Position numbers and translations under genes: made by a program. Shown one piece after another: positions 1-9,531 of a stretch of 64,000 bases of DNA (the first letter of the stretch is position 1; every line of letters begins with the position of its first letter). Location: assembly GCA_003216175.1 (NCBI GenBank), contig QCJG01000004.1, forward strand, positions 47,438 through 111,437, written 5' to 3'. Under the pieces are notes generated by a model. The model had not been told where the DNA came from and did no database searches. It worked only from the letters and a program-made list of their open reading frames with translations. The stretch comes from Prochlorococcus sp. AG-409-A10. Its GTDB lineage: Bacteria; Cyanobacteriota; Cyanobacteriia; PCC-6307; Cyanobiaceae.

Positions 1-787
1 CTCTGACTGCTCCTACAACAACTTCTCCAACTTCCAGGCGATTCATTTTTCTTTCAACCAAAGCCCTGCGATGACTTAAAACAAGCCTATTCCTTTCTTC
101 ATCAACTTCTAAGAATTTTAATGGTAAGAAATCAGCAACTAGTTCTTCTTTTGCTTTTCTAGTGCTTATATGTGATCCAGGAATAAAGCCTCTGAGCCCT
201 TCAACTCGAACTAGTGCACCACCTCTATTGGTAGCAAAAACCTCGGAGTAAATTGTGGCATCTTCTTTTTGTAATTGTCTAACTCTTTCCCAAGCTCGTT
301 GATATTCAATTCTCCTAATTGATAAAGATAATTGACCATCCTCATTTTCCTCAGTCATTATAAAAAATTCTCTAATTTCTGAAGGCTGTAAAACATCACT
401 TAGACCTTCGACTCTATTTATTGAGACTTCTTGCATAGGCATAAAAGCAGCTGTTTTAGCGCCAATGTCAATCATTGCTCCTTTGGATTCAAGAGCAAAA
501 ACAGTCCCATTGACTATGTCGCCAGGTTTAAAGTTATAGTCATATTTACTTAGTAATGATGCAAATTCATCAAGCGTGAAGCCTGCACTTTCAAGATCAC
601 TTTTATTAATTCTGCTTGAAGAGTCATCAGCAGTAGGAATGTTTTTGGGAATATCGTCTTCTTTTAATTCGTTCGTTGAACTTTCTTCAAATTCTGCACT
701 AGCGGAATTTGAGATAGTTTCTTCAGGTATTGAGGTCTCTTTTTCAGGATTTTTTTCTTGAACTTTGCTTTCTTGATTTTCAGACAT
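1..787 (-). CDS. rpsA: 30S ribosomal protein S1, C-terminus cut by window edge
   Basis: The first 262 codons of ribosomal protein S1 are present; the rest lies beyond position 1. S1 binds mRNA on the 30S subunit and helps initiation. An acidic, low-complexity N-terminal leader of about 80 residues (rich in Glu and Ser) precedes a first S1 domain beginning near PGDIVNGTVF and a second near ATIYSEVFATNRGG; a third begins near VGEVVVGAV at the window edge. The start is the ATG at 785-787 (MSENQESK). It lies downstream of nrdR on the same strand, a usual marine-cyanobacterial order. The long acidic leader is typical of cyanobacterial S1 rather than of the six-domain proteobacterial type. Confidence 0.93.
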   Translation of the reverse strand, partial: MSENQESKVQEKNPEKETSIPEETISNSASAEFEESSTNELKEDDIPKNIPTADDSSSRINKSDLESAGFTLDEFASLLSKYDYNFKPGDIVNGTVFALESKGAMIDIGAKTAAFMPMQEVSINRVEGLSDVLQPSEIREFFIMTEENEDGQLSLSIRRIEYQRAWERVRQLQKEDATIYSEVFATNRGGALVRVEGLRGFIPGSHISTRKAKEELVADFLPLKFLEVDEERNRLVLSHRRALVERKMNRLEVGEVVVGAVR

Positions 788-890
788 GCTTGAATGGCGG
801 TATGCCTTTTTAGGACAGTGCGATAGAAATACAAAATGGCCCGCCGACCAAATTGAGATTAAAGTCTACTTTATTGATAGGTCTTTCTAG

Positions 891-1370
891 TTAAATAACT
901 GATGCCAATTGTTCTTTTTTTATTGGTTTTAGTGATTCAAGGGTTTTCATGAAATCATTGATTCCATTAAATTGTCTATAAACTGAGGCAAATCTTATGT
1001 AAGCAACTTCATTAATATCTTTTAAATGTGTAAGAACCATTTCTCCAATCTCAATCGATTTAATCTCTTTGCAAACTCCTTGATGGAGTTCTAGTTCTAT
1101 TTCATCCACAATAAATTCAATTTTAGATCCATGTATAAGTGTTTTCTCACATGCTCTGTTTATACCATTAATTATTTTACTTCGATTAAATAATTCTTTT
1201 GCTCCGCTTCTTTTTAAAACAGTAATTGGTGTTGTTTCTACTCTTTCATAGGTAGTAAATCGGAAGTCGCAATTTAAGCACTCCCTTCTTCTTCTTACGC
1301 TTCTACCAGAATCGGCCGAACGAGATTCAAGAACTCGACTGTCTGTATTTTGACAAGATGGGCACTGCAT
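891..1370 (-). CDS. nrdR: NrdR transcriptional repressor of ribonucleotide reductase
   Basis: The 159-residue protein has the NrdR layout: an N-terminal zinc ribbon with CPSC at residues 3-6 and CLNC at about 31-34, followed by an ATP-cone domain ([13 protein letters not shown] onward). NrdR senses dATP/ATP and represses ribonucleotide reductase genes by binding NrdR boxes. Full family length with an ATG start. It sits between psbT and rpsA on the same strand, after a strong terminator at 1517-1556, so it is probably transcribed separately from psbB-psbT. Confidence 0.96.
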   Translation of the reverse strand: MQCPSCQNTDSRVLESRSADSGRSVRRRRECLNCDFRFTTYERVETTPITVLKRSGAKELFNRSKIINGINRACEKTLIHGSKIEFIVDEIELELHQGVCKEIKSIEIGEMVLTHLKDINEVAYIRFASVYRQFNGINDFMKTLESLKPIKKEQLASVI

Positions 1371-1516
1371 GCAGCCCTATTCAATGATTTCTCTAACTTT
1401 AAACATTTATTTGGCTTCTGAGAAGGGTTAGATTAAATAAAACTACTTTTTACTTAAAAAAATTATTTTTATATTGAGGATTTAAGTTAATAAAATTTTT
1501 TAAATTGCGATCTAGG

Positions 1517-1556
1517 CATTAAAAAAAGCCCTGAAATTTCAGGGCTTTTTTTAATG
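1517..1556. terminator. 40-bp perfect palindromic terminator between psbT and nrdR
   Basis: The two halves (1517-1536 and 1537-1556) are perfect reverse complements. The core stem AAAGCCCTGAAA/TTTCAGGGCTTT is bordered by A7 and T7 runs, so either strand would give a GC hairpin followed by U residues. It lies 4 bp beyond the psbT stop and would end the psbB-psbT transcript. Confidence 0.88.
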
Positions 1557-1560
1557 TTAT

Positions 1561-1656
1561 TTACTTGTCGTATTTCGGTGGATCGCGAAATGCGACAGCA
1601 AAGAAGAGCGTTACAAGTGCCAATGTAAGGATTAACACGTAGGAGAAAGCTTCCAT
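1561..1656 (-). CDS. psbT: Photosystem II protein PsbT
   Basis: A 31-residue single-pass membrane protein beginning [19 protein letters not shown] and ending RDPPKYDK, which matches the PsbT family in length and sequence. PsbT is a low-molecular-weight PSII subunit at the dimer interface, involved in acceptor-side stability and repair. It starts 36 bp after the psbB stop on the same strand, the conserved psbB-psbT pair, and is followed at once by a strong terminator. Confidence 0.95.
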
Positions 1657-1692
1657 CTAAGTTCTCGGAATAAAGGGGTAAAGAATCCTGAT

Positions 1693-3216
1693 TTAAGCTC
1701 GACCAGGAACTCGGCGTGTTGATTCGTCTCCAAGTTTTTTGAAGAGACCAAATTCAACCTGATCCCCAAGCTCTGGATCGATACCTGAGAATCTGTCGCC
1801 AAAGAGTGTCCTTGCGGCGTGCCACCAGTGCCCAAAGAGGAATAACAAGCCAAAGCACAAGTGTGCATAAGTGAACCATGCCCTTGGAGAGCTTCTGAAT
1901 ACACCATCTGACTTGTAGCGATCTCTATCAAACTTGAAGGCTTCTCCAAGTTGAGACTTTCTAGCTAGACGTTTTACTATTACTGGATCAGTAAATGTTT
2001 GTCCATTTAATTCACCACCATAAACAGTAGCTGTTACTCCAGTTTGCTCAATGGAGTACTTAGCTTCTGCGCGACGGAAAGGAATGTCAGCTTTAACGTT
2101 GCCATCCTTGTCTTCGAGAATAACAGGGAAGTTTTCAAAGAAATTGGGAATTCTTCTTACTTCTAAGTCATTGCCATCGCTATCAGTAAATGAAATGTGA
2201 CCTTGCCATCCACTTGGAACTCCATCGCCATTAACCATTGCACCTACTCTGAATAAACCACCTTTAGCAGGACTATTGCCAACATAGTCATAGAAAGCAA
2301 GTTGCTCAGGAATAGCTCCATATGCTTCAGCTTTAGAGGCACCATCATTCATAGACTCTTGAACTCTGCGGTTGATTTCAGTTTTGAAATAACCAGAATC
2401 CCATTGATATCTAGTAGGGCCAAATAACTCAACTGGTGTTGTAGCTGATCCATACCACATGGTTCCAGCGACTACGAAAGATACAAAAAGAACAGCTGCT
2501 AGAGCACTTGCAAGGACACCTTCAAGGCTACCTAGCTTTAAAGCTCTATAAAGCCTTTCGCCCGGTCTGTTGGTGATATGGAAAATTCCACCAATTATTC
2601 CTAAAAGTCCTGCCCCAATGTGATTAGCGACAATTCCTCCAGCATTGAATGGATTAAATCCTTCTGCTCCCCAGACCGGAGCAACTTTTTCTACATGACC
2701 AGTTAGTCCATATGGATCAGAAACCCATATACCAACGGTTGAGCAATGAAATGCGCCAAAACCAAAGCATGTCAAGCCAGCTAAGAAAAGATGTATTCCA
2801 AATATTCTTGGAAGATCTAAAGCTGGTTCTCCTGTGCGGGAATCTTCCCACAATTCAAGGTCCCAATATGTCCAGTGCCATACGGCAGCGAGCATCAAAA
2901 GACCACTGAAAACTATATGTGCTGCAGCAACACCTTCGAAGCTCCAGAAACCGGGGTCAACTCCGGTTGTACCGGTTATATCCCATCCGTTCCAGCTACC
3001 TGTGATTCCAAGGCGGGCCATGAAGGGCATGACATACATGCCTTGGCGCCACATTGGATTAAGTACTGGATCCGAAGGATCAAAAATGGCCAATTCGTAT
3101 AAGGCCATTGAGCCGGCCCAGCCGGCTAGCAAAGCAGTATGCATGAGGTGCACGGCCAAGAGGCGGCCAGGGTCGTTGATAACGACTGTGTGCACCCGAT
3201 ACCAGGGCAATCCCAT
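1693..3216 (-). CDS. psbB: Photosystem II CP47 chlorophyll-binding antenna protein
   Basis: The 507-residue protein opens with [20 protein letters not shown], the CP47 signature, and has six hydrophobic spans with paired His ligands (for example [31 protein letters not shown]-like AHLCFG). The large lumenal loop lies between spans five and six (about residues 260-440). CP47 is the core antenna that funnels excitation to the PSII reaction centre. It forms an operon with psbT downstream and faces psbM across a 490-bp divergent AT-rich region. Confidence 0.98.
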   Translation of the reverse strand: MGLPWYRVHTVVINDPGRLLAVHLMHTALLAGWAGSMALYELAIFDPSDPVLNPMWRQGMYVMPFMARLGITGSWNGWDITGTTGVDPGFWSFEGVAAAHIVFSGLLMLAAVWHWTYWDLELWEDSRTGEPALDLPRIFGIHLFLAGLTCFGFGAFHCSTVGIWVSDPYGLTGHVEKVAPVWGAEGFNPFNAGGIVANHIGAGLLGIIGGIFHITNRPGERLYRALKLGSLEGVLASALAAVLFVSFVVAGTMWYGSATTPVELFGPTRYQWDSGYFKTEINRRVQESMNDGASKAEAYGAIPEQLAFYDYVGNSPAKGGLFRVGAMVNGDGVPSGWQGHISFTDSDGNDLEVRRIPNFFENFPVILEDKDGNVKADIPFRRAEAKYSIEQTGVTATVYGGELNGQTFTDPVIVKRLARKSQLGEAFKFDRDRYKSDGVFRSSPRAWFTYAHLCFGLLFLFGHWWHAARTLFGDRFSGIDPELGDQVEFGLFKKLGDESTRRVPGRA

Positions 3217-3706
3217 GGGTCAGGTTCGTATAACGAAGCTGCTTAATGCAGCAAGACTCGCATGATCGTAAATGGTATTGCTTGAGTTAATGCACAGGAT
3301 GTAGAGACCTGAAATGACTTTTGACACTCTTGGCTGAAATTCTGCTTGTTTTGGACGGCTTGAATTCGCAAATAAGCAGTGGTAGACAAGAAAAAAAGAA
3401 AAATAAAAGAAAAAAAAGAATTTTTGAGATTTCAATTGATTTTGTAATTTTAAGTTGTTTTTCTATCGAATCAGTTTCAAAAAAACGAAAATTATGGAAT
3501 TAAATGGACTTGAAACCCACTATTCGAAAATTTTTTCAAAGCTATTAATAGCTATTAATATTTAAATAATCAAAAAAGACGAATTCAACGAATTATTTTT
3601 CGGCAAATTACAAAATCTCAGACTCTTTGATTCAAATCCCGATTTTTCTCCTTAAGGGATATATAGTTTATTTCAGTAAAATTTGTTCTGAGTAAAAACC
3701 TCGGTT
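3217..3706. promoter_or_regulatory. Divergent AT-rich promoter region between psbB and psbM
   Basis: No coding capacity is evident in this 490-bp stretch. It must carry the promoters of two light-regulated PSII genes transcribed away from each other. Visible structure: a small hairpin GCTGC-TTAAT-GCAGC at 3238-3252 just upstream of psbB, a purine-rich A/G tract around 3388-3420, and a tandem AGCTATTAAT-type repeat near 3540-3562. No convincing -35/-10 pair could be assigned. Confidence 0.5.
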
Positions 3707-3865
3707 ATGGAAACCACTAGTTTTGGCTTTGCCGCAAGTCTTTTATTTGTTGGAGTACCAACTATTTTTCTTATCGGCTTATTTGTTTCTACCAGTGAGG
3801 GTGAGAAATCAAGCTTTTATTCTGATTCAAGTAAGGGTAGATTGAGTCCTGAGCCTAAAAAGTAA
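3707..3865 (+). CDS. psbM: Photosystem II protein PsbM
   Basis: A 52-residue protein beginning METTSFGFAASLLFVGVPTI with one transmembrane helix and a short polar tail ending EPKK, matching the picocyanobacterial PsbM type. PsbM is a single-span PSII subunit at the monomer-monomer interface. It is transcribed away from psbB. The tail is longer than in beta-cyanobacterial PsbM, as is normal in Prochlorococcus. Confidence 0.87.
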   Translation: METTSFGFAASLLFVGVPTIFLIGLFVSTSEGEKSSFYSDSSKGRLSPEPKK

Positions 3866-4002
3866 TTTAGGACTATTACTACTCAATGATCTCAAGAAAT
3901 ACTTGAGATCTAAGTTAATAATGAGGTTTTATCTTAGAAGGGTATTACTTCAAACCCTTATTTATTCAATTAAAGAATTAAGATATTTGCTCTTTCTTTC
4001 TG

Positions 4003-4443
4003 ATGAGCTCAAAAGATAATTATTGGAAATTAATAAAAACGGTTCTTCCTCAGCACACTGATCATGCAGGAGTTATGTGGCATGGCTCTTATTTAGGTTT
4101 TTTAGAAGAGGTGAGAATTGATGCATTAGATAAAGTAGGATGCTCATATTCCGAATTATCAAAAAAGGGCTTTGAAATACCAGTGATTTCAATGCAAATA
4201 AAATATAAAATATCTTTTTTTCATGGAGAAAAGATTTTATTAAATAGTCAATTTAAGCTGGAAAATAAAATCCGAATTACTTGTAAAACTTTATTTTTAA
4301 AATCAAATGGTGATATTGGTGCAGAAGCAATAATTGGACTTGTTCTAGTAAAAAAAATAGATGATTCAATAAAGTTAGTAAGAGAATTACCAGCACAAAT
4401 GAAAAATATATTATTAATGCTTGAAAAAGGCCCTAAAGTTTAA
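4003..4443 (+). CDS. 4-hydroxybenzoyl-CoA-thioesterase-fold (hotdog) protein
   Basis: A 146-residue single hotdog-fold protein. The segment HTDHAGVMWHGSYLGFLEE is the YbgC/4HBT motif, with the Asp and the following helix that form the thioesterase active site. The family hydrolyses acyl-CoA or acyl-ACP thioesters. In cyanobacteria one member is the dihydroxynaphthoyl-CoA thioesterase of phylloquinone synthesis, a possible role here, but sequence alone does not fix the substrate. It lies 15 bp upstream of prmC on the same strand and may be cotranscribed with it. Confidence 0.8.
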   Translation: MSSKDNYWKLIKTVLPQHTDHAGVMWHGSYLGFLEEVRIDALDKVGCSYSELSKKGFEIPVISMQIKYKISFFHGEKILLNSQFKLENKIRITCKTLFLKSNGDIGAEAIIGLVLVKKIDDSIKLVRELPAQMKNILLMLEKGPKV

Positions 4444-4458
4444 AAATTTGAATAACTT

Positions 4459-5331
4459 ATGATTTTCAAACAAATTGCTGGTGATAACTTTCTTCAATGG
4501 AGAAGCAAAATGATATCGCAAGGCGGAAGGAAAGTTGATTTTGATTGGCTTTTAGATATAGCTGCTGGAGTCTCTTGGAGTAAATTACAAAGCATTATTT
4601 TGAATCCTAAGAATTTTATTTCTTTAGAAATATCAATTGAAGAATTAGAAGTTATTTGGGAAGCTCATTTGACAGATCAAACCCCACTTCAATATTTGAT
4701 TGCTATGTGCCCCTGGCGAGATATTGAGTTAGAGGCTTCAGCAGAGGCTCTGATCCCTAGGCAAGAAACAGAACTTTTGATTGATTTTGCTTTGAAAAAA
4801 GTTACTAATATTAATTGTGGAAGATGGGCTGATCTGGGTACGGGATCTGGACCTATTGCCGTATCACTAGCTAAATCTCTTCCTAATTGGAATGGACATG
4901 CATCTGATATTAGTAATCAAGCATTAGACCTAGCAAAAAGAAATTTAAAATCTATTGTCCCTAATGCGAATGTGAGATTTTCTTTGGGAGATTGGTGGGA
5001 ACCTTTGAGTAGATGGTGGGGAAGCTTTAATTTGGTTTTAAGTAATCCTCCTTATATACCTTCGGATTTAATTGAAGAGTTAGAGCCAGTTGTAAAAAAC
5101 CATGAGCCTCGTATAGCTTTGGATGGAGGAAAGGATGGAATGAATTCTTCTCGAAAAATCATCCTTGGTGCATTAAATGGACTTGCTAAAGGAGGGTGGT
5201 TAATTCTTGAACATCATTATGATCAAAGCGAAAAGTTAACTAATTTTATGAAGAACATTGGAATGGAAGAAGTTTCTTATGAAAAAGATTTAAGTGGAAT
5301 TAAGCGTTATGCAATTTGTCGTAAGAGATAA
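4459..5331 (+). CDS. prmC: Release factor glutamine methyltransferase PrmC (HemK)
   Basis: The 290-residue protein methylates the GGQ glutamine of peptide-release factors using S-adenosylmethionine. Seen: a helical N-terminal domain, the SAM-binding motif DLGTGSGPIAVSLA at about residues 125-138, and the catalytic NPPY (VLSNPPYIPSDLIEELEP) near residue 195. The short segment TPLQYLI before the MTase domain is also typical. It is followed after 1 bp by a Sua5/YrdC gene, a common bacterial pairing of translation-fidelity genes. Confidence 0.94.
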   Translation: MIFKQIAGDNFLQWRSKMISQGGRKVDFDWLLDIAAGVSWSKLQSIILNPKNFISLEISIEELEVIWEAHLTDQTPLQYLIAMCPWRDIELEASAEALIPRQETELLIDFALKKVTNINCGRWADLGTGSGPIAVSLAKSLPNWNGHASDISNQALDLAKRNLKSIVPNANVRFSLGDWWEPLSRWWGSFNLVLSNPPYIPSDLIEELEPVVKNHEPRIALDGGKDGMNSSRKIILGALNGLAKGGWLILEHHYDQSEKLTNFMKNIGMEEVSYEKDLSGIKRYAICRKR

Positions 5332-5332
5332 A

Positions 5333-5908
5333 ATGATCACCGAGAAATTGGGAATTTCAGAGTTGGCTTTAAAGTTGAAAAAGGGATCTTTAGCTTTATT
5401 TCCCACTGATACTTTGCCAGCACTTTGTTCATACCCTAAATATTCAAAAAAAATATGGACTATCAAGAAAAGGCCTTCAAATAAGCCACTTATATTAATG
5501 GGAGGATGCTTGGATGATTTATTTGATTTTGTTCATCCTTGTGCTAAAGAAGATGGTTTGAAATTGGCAAAAATTTATTGGCCTGGAGCATTAACAATTG
5601 TTTTGCCAACAATAGGAAATTTTTCTGAGAATCTAAATTACCATTCTAATTCGATAGGTTTCAGAGTCCCTGCTCTAAGTCTTGCAAGAGATTTGCTTAT
5701 CAAAACGGGTCCTCTTGCAACTACAAGTGCAAATATTTCTGGAGAAGCACCTGTTAAAGATGCTTTAGAAGCTTCGATTAAATTTCCTGGGATTCCAATC
5801 CTTACTCCTGTTCCTTGGCCAAAGTCCTCTGGTCTAGCAAGCACAGTTGTTGAATGGAATGAAGGGGAATGGAATTTGTTAAGAGCTGGTTCAGTTGCTT
5901 TGAATTAA
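5333..5908 (+). CDS. Threonylcarbamoyl-AMP synthase (Sua5/YrdC/TsaC family)
   Basis: A 191-residue protein from the ATG at 5333 that starts 1 bp after the prmC stop; an upstream in-frame ATG at 5294 would overlap prmC and is less likely. The YrdC signature is clear: FPTDTLPALCSYP, then KKRPSNKPLIL, a GALTIVLPT segment and the ATTSANISGE motif near the C-terminus. The family makes threonylcarbamoyl-AMP for the t6A37 modification of ANN-decoding tRNAs. It lacks the Sua5 C-terminal domain, so it is TsaC-like in size. Confidence 0.9.
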   Translation: MITEKLGISELALKLKKGSLALFPTDTLPALCSYPKYSKKIWTIKKRPSNKPLILMGGCLDDLFDFVHPCAKEDGLKLAKIYWPGALTIVLPTIGNFSENLNYHSNSIGFRVPALSLARDLLIKTGPLATTSANISGEAPVKDALEASIKFPGIPILTPVPWPKSSGLASTVVEWNEGEWNLLRAGSVALN

Positions 5909-5916
5909 ACGAAAGG

Positions 5917-6075
5917 ATGATTTATCTGTTTGTAAGCGTTTTATTACTGCAGTCTTTTTTTTGGTGGTTTTTTCGATTTCCCATAATGGCTTTTGATTGG
6001 ATTTATCAATTAAAATTTTTCAACCTATTTATTTCAGCTTTTTTAATTTGGATAATCTCTGGGAAATCCAAATAG
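5917..6075 (+). CDS. Small hydrophobic protein of unknown function
   Basis: A 52-residue ORF beginning MIYLFVSVLLLQSFFWWFF with two strongly hydrophobic segments separated by a short polar stretch, and a basic C-terminus (SGKSK). It starts 9 bp after the Sua5-type gene, with a GAAAGG purine run immediately before the ATG, and could be the last gene of that operon. I do not recognise a family; it looks like a two-span small membrane protein. Confidence 0.5.
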   Translation: MIYLFVSVLLLQSFFWWFFRFPIMAFDWIYQLKFFNLFISAFLIWIISGKSK

Positions 6076-6100
6076 ATCTTTTTAGTACTGTTTTTTAAAA

Positions 6101-6172
6101 TGCCGGCTAACAGATTTGAACTGATGACCTTCGCTTTACAAAAGCGCTGCTCTACCGCTGAGCTAAGCCGGC
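6101..6172 (-). tRNA. tRNA-Thr(TGT)
   Basis: Read on the minus strand, this 72-nt cloverleaf has acceptor GCCGGCT pairing with AGCCGGC, a D arm GCTC-AGCGGTA-GAGC, anticodon loop TTTGTAA giving TGT, and a T loop TTCAAAT. It would decode ACA. No CCA is encoded. It stands alone between a small membrane ORF and minE. Confidence 0.95.
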
Positions 6173-6293
6173 AATTTAATTATCTTACCTAAGAAAGTAA
6201 TCTAAAAGTTAATCCATATAGGAAATTTGTTGAAAATACTTTTTAAATATCTTTTTGATCTCATCCAGAAAATGAATGAAATCTTTTAATTGA

Positions 6294-6641
6294 CTAAGAA
6301 TTTTGATCTGTGCCTTCAGTTTCTTGAGAATTTTCTTCTAACTGATTATTAGGCTCTTTAAGTTTGATTTGACCAGTCATAGTTCTTTTAATTGGTAGGT
6401 TTGCAACCAATGCGGTCATGCGGTCTTCTGTCTCAAGACTTACTGCGCCTTCATCCACGTCTATCTCTACATACTTTGCTACCACTTCAAGTATTTCTCT
6501 TCTCATTTGATCTAAAAGTTCTGTGCTGAGATCTGATCGATCATGAGCTAGAACAAGTTGCAACCTCTCTCTCGCAGTGCTGGCGCTAGCCCGCTGTCTA
6601 CGTAGTAACTTGTTGATAATGTCTCTAAGTGTCATTGCCAT
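6294..6641 (-). CDS. minE: Cell division topological specificity factor MinE
   Basis: The 115-residue protein stimulates MinD ATPase and restricts the MinCD inhibitor to the cell poles. Seen: the N-terminal MinD-interaction region [18 protein letters not shown] at about residues 18-35, then the dimerising topological domain ([20 protein letters not shown]). A polar tail of about 25 residues, rich in Glu and Asn, extends beyond the usual 85-90-residue protein. It lies 4 bp after minD in the min operon. Confidence 0.95.
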   Translation of the reverse strand: MAMTLRDIINKLLRRQRASASTARERLQLVLAHDRSDLSTELLDQMRREILEVVAKYVEIDVDEGAVSLETEDRMTALVANLPIKRTMTGQIKLKEPNNQLEENSQETEGTDQNS

Positions 6642-6645
6642 TACT

Positions 6646-7482
6646 TTAGAAAATTTTTGTTTGCATTAGTCTTCTAAATTTTGCACCAAATCCCGAACTT
6701 TCCTTTATGGGATCAATAAGCGGAATATCTTCGCCTTGTAATCTCTTGGCAATATTCAGATAACATTTTGCTGCTGGGGAATTAACGCTATTTAAAGTTA
6801 GAGGCTCCCCTCTGTTTGTACTGACAATTACTTGTTCATCCTCTAATACAAGCCCAAGTAAAGGTAAGGCTAAAATATCAGTCACATCGTCGATAGAAAG
6901 CATTTCTTGGTTGGCCATCATCTTTGGCCTAACTCTATTAAGAACTAACTGGACTGGTTTAATAGCATTTGTATTAAGCAAACCAATTACTCTGTCTGCA
7001 TCTCTTACTGCTGAGACCTCAGGATTGGTAACTACAATTGCTTCCTGAGAGGCTGCCATGGCATTTTTAAATCCATCTTCAACTCCTGCAGGGCAGTCAA
7101 TTAAAACGTAATTGAACTGTTCTTTTAACATCTCTACTATGCGCTTCATATCATCGGGCTTTAGCCAATCAAGCATTCTTGGATTCCCTGCAGGAAGTAA
7201 AGATAGATTGGATTCTTGCTTGTGCTTCACTAATGCCTGATCAAGTCTGCATTCCTCCTCTAGAACTTCTTGTGCGGTATACACAATTCGATTTTCAAGA
7301 CCTAAAAGTAAATCCAAATTTCTCAGACCAAAGTCTGCGTCTAAAACAGCAGTGGTTAAACCCTGCCTTGCCAGTGAAATGCCAAGATTAGCTGTAAGGG
7401 TTGTCTTCCCTACCCCACCCTTCCCTGAGCAAATAAGAATGACTCGTTTATCTGTTTCCACGGACCTCCTTGGATTCGACAA
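6646..7482 (-). CDS. minD: Septum site-determining ATPase MinD
   Basis: The 278-residue ParA/MinD ATPase has the deviant Walker [12 protein letters not shown] near residue 18, switch [10 protein letters not shown] near residue 50 and [10 protein letters not shown] near residue 130. Its C-terminal amphipathic helix ([14 protein letters not shown]) is the membrane-targeting sequence. MinD recruits MinC to the membrane and oscillates with MinE. It is the middle gene of minC-minD-minE, all on the minus strand. Confidence 0.97.
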   Translation of the reverse strand: MSNPRRSVETDKRVILICSGKGGVGKTTLTANLGISLARQGLTTAVLDADFGLRNLDLLLGLENRIVYTAQEVLEEECRLDQALVKHKQESNLSLLPAGNPRMLDWLKPDDMKRIVEMLKEQFNYVLIDCPAGVEDGFKNAMAASQEAIVVTNPEVSAVRDADRVIGLLNTNAIKPVQLVLNRVRPKMMANQEMLSIDDVTDILALPLLGLVLEDEQVIVSTNRGEPLTLNSVNSPAAKCYLNIAKRLQGEDIPLIDPIKESSGFGAKFRRLMQTKIF

Positions 7483-7618
7483 ACTTTAGTTCGATTTTGA
7501 TGAAGAAAAAAGCTTTATTGTCAGATAGGTTGCATTGGGTTTGCTTTTGAAGACATCTCTAAGCACTTATGAAGTAATTTTTCTCGCTTTTTAAAACCAT
7601 GCTGGTTTTAATTCCTAA

Positions 7619-8266
7619 TTATGTGGTCTCCAGTGGGGAAATTATAATTTCATCGGAATCGATTCTTGCTAGCTCTGCGATACCAAGTTGAGGCTTCTCC
7701 TTAGGTCCTCTAGCAACTTTTTTAGCAATTCTTAGTTGAACAGGTCTAAGTTGAAGTGCGGATATAGTTGCTTTAAAGTCGCCTTTGCAGCCTGCATGGG
7801 CAATCCCAAGAAGTCTTCCCCAAATAATAATATTTCCCACTGCACTAACTTTCGCCCCTGGATTAACATCTCCAAGTATTAATAAATCCCCAAGACTTTC
7901 AAGATACTCCCCTGATCTGACAGTTCCTTGGTGAAATTGAGTTTTTGAAAAAGTTAGATTTTTCTTATTTATTTCTGAGGTATTATTTGAAGAACTTTCA
8001 ATAATAAATTCAGATTTATAACCTAGTGATTGAGAACTTATAATTGTCTTGGGAGATGTTGAGCGAAAACCAATAATTTTACAATTATACTGATACGCAA
8101 TTGCTATTATTTTTGATATGTCTGTACATGAAAAGTCGATATTTTTAGAATCTATTTCTAAATTTTTTGACTTCAGCATTTTTAATTTATTTTTTAAATC
8201 TATTTCCCAATTTATATATTTACTATCTTCTATATTGATTATTATTTTTTGATTGTTTGAATTCAT
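7619..8266 (-). CDS. minC: Septum site-determining protein MinC
   Basis: The 215-residue protein has a divergent, AT-rich, Lys/Ile/Asn-heavy N-terminal half and a well-conserved C-terminal beta-helix (about residues 110-205: GTVRSGEYLESLGDLLILGD, then NPGAKVSAVGNIIIWGRLLG). The C-terminal domain dimerises and binds MinD; the N-terminal domain normally inhibits FtsZ. The stop is 136 bp upstream of minD, and the start lies 2 bp after an HD hydrolase, consistent with one operon. The weak N-terminal conservation is usual for cyanobacterial MinC. Confidence 0.92.
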   Translation of the reverse strand: MNSNNQKIIINIEDSKYINWEIDLKNKLKMLKSKNLEIDSKNIDFSCTDISKIIAIAYQYNCKIIGFRSTSPKTIISSQSLGYKSEFIIESSSNNTSEINKKNLTFSKTQFHQGTVRSGEYLESLGDLLILGDVNPGAKVSAVGNIIIWGRLLGIAHAGCKGDFKATISALQLRPVQLRIAKKVARGPKEKPQLGIAELARIDSDEIIISPLETT

Positions 8267-8268
8267 TT

Positions 8269-9528
8269 CTAATTGTGTTTGATTTCTAGTTTTTCAATCT
8301 CTATTTTTAATTCACTTTCTATTTCTTTTGGATAAATTAACCATGAAGATTGATTAGGCTGAATTAATCTGTCAACTAATGGTGAAACTTTCTCTAGAGC
8401 TTGTAACTTATCTCCGTCCCATAAACGAAGTCCATATTTATAAGGATGGTAACTTTTGACTATTTGTTCTCTTAATCCACATGATATATCGGGTTCAATG
8501 CAATATTTTTCAGATAGTACTCTAGCTTTTGCTAGGGCTTCTAGTCTTCTCTCTAAAGTGAAGGAGGATATATTTAATGCTTTTAATAAACTTCTATGAA
8601 TAAAACGACTGCATAGATTAGATAGATTTTTTGAGCTACAGTCTTGCCATTTATGGATATGGTATCCAATTACTGTGTCATCATTAGATAAAAAACTTTC
8701 TAGGCTCATTTTTTTATGATTCCAAAGCCATTCAGACATGCTTTTGTCAGCCCATAATTTTTTTGGACCAATTTTTCTTGCCGTTTTTATAATTTGCTCT
8801 AATAACCAATTGCAAACTTCATTTAATCTATGATTGTATACGCTTCTATACATTAGATTCCTTATGACTAAATAATGCTCAACTGCCATTAGTCCTTTTG
8901 GGTGTATTGCTAAATCTCCATCTGGCGCAATTGTCATTGCTGAAATTATTCGATCTATATCTAACTGACCATATCTTGCTCCTGTTGTATAACTATCTCT
9001 CATTAAGTAATCAAGTCGATCACAGTCTAGCTGACTACTAATTAACGAAACTATTATTTTTTTTTCTGCTTTTCTCGATGCAATCAAATCTGAAATTGCT
9101 TTTGCATTTCCGTTTACATATTTATTAAGGATCTTAGTTATTTCTTGACTTGAATTGATTAATTTAGTGGTCCAAGATTCATGCTTTATGTTGAAAATTT
9201 CTTCACTTGTATGACTTAGTGGTCCGTGACCTAGATCATGTAAAAGAGCAGCACCATAGAGAATGAATTTTTGATCTTTTAATCCAGAATCAAAGTTTGA
9301 TAAATGATTTATTGCTCTTCTTGCCAGATGAAACACTCCAAGAGAATGAGTGAATCTGCTTGATTCTGCACCATGAAATGTTAAATAAGCAGGACCTAAT
9401 TGTTTGATTCTTCTTAACCTTTGAAATGGCGAGGAATCTATTAATTCCATCACCATTTTCTCCTCTGGAATTGAGCTATTTAATGTAATGGATTGATGAA
9501 GAGGGTCATAATAAGTTCTTGTCGACAT
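8269..9528 (-). CDS. HD-domain phosphohydrolase (COG1078/YwfO-like)
   Basis: The 419-residue protein has the HD metal-binding pattern: FTHSLGVFHLARR (first His, about residue 60), LLHDLGHGPLSHTSEE (HD pair, about residue 95), and a distal Asp in LDCDRLDYLMRDS (about residue 170). These features fit the dGTPase-like HD family of COG1078. Members hydrolyse nucleotides, but the substrate here is unknown. It lies between ctpA (3 bp upstream) and minC (2 bp downstream) on one strand, so probably one long transcript. Confidence 0.87.
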   Translation of the reverse strand: MSTRTYYDPLHQSITLNSSIPEEKMVMELIDSSPFQRLRRIKQLGPAYLTFHGAESSRFTHSLGVFHLARRAINHLSNFDSGLKDQKFILYGAALLHDLGHGPLSHTSEEIFNIKHESWTTKLINSSQEITKILNKYVNGNAKAISDLIASRKAEKKIIVSLISSQLDCDRLDYLMRDSYTTGARYGQLDIDRIISAMTIAPDGDLAIHPKGLMAVEHYLVIRNLMYRSVYNHRLNEVCNWLLEQIIKTARKIGPKKLWADKSMSEWLWNHKKMSLESFLSNDDTVIGYHIHKWQDCSSKNLSNLCSRFIHRSLLKALNISSFTLERRLEALAKARVLSEKYCIEPDISCGLREQIVKSYHPYKYGLRLWDGDKLQALEKVSPLVDRLIQPNQSSWLIYPKEIESELKIEIEKLEIKHN

Positions 9529-9531
9529 GAC

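Noticed and set aside
2712..3265. Three ORFs on the plus strand over psbB
   Set aside because: They are antisense shadows of a fully conserved CP47 gene.
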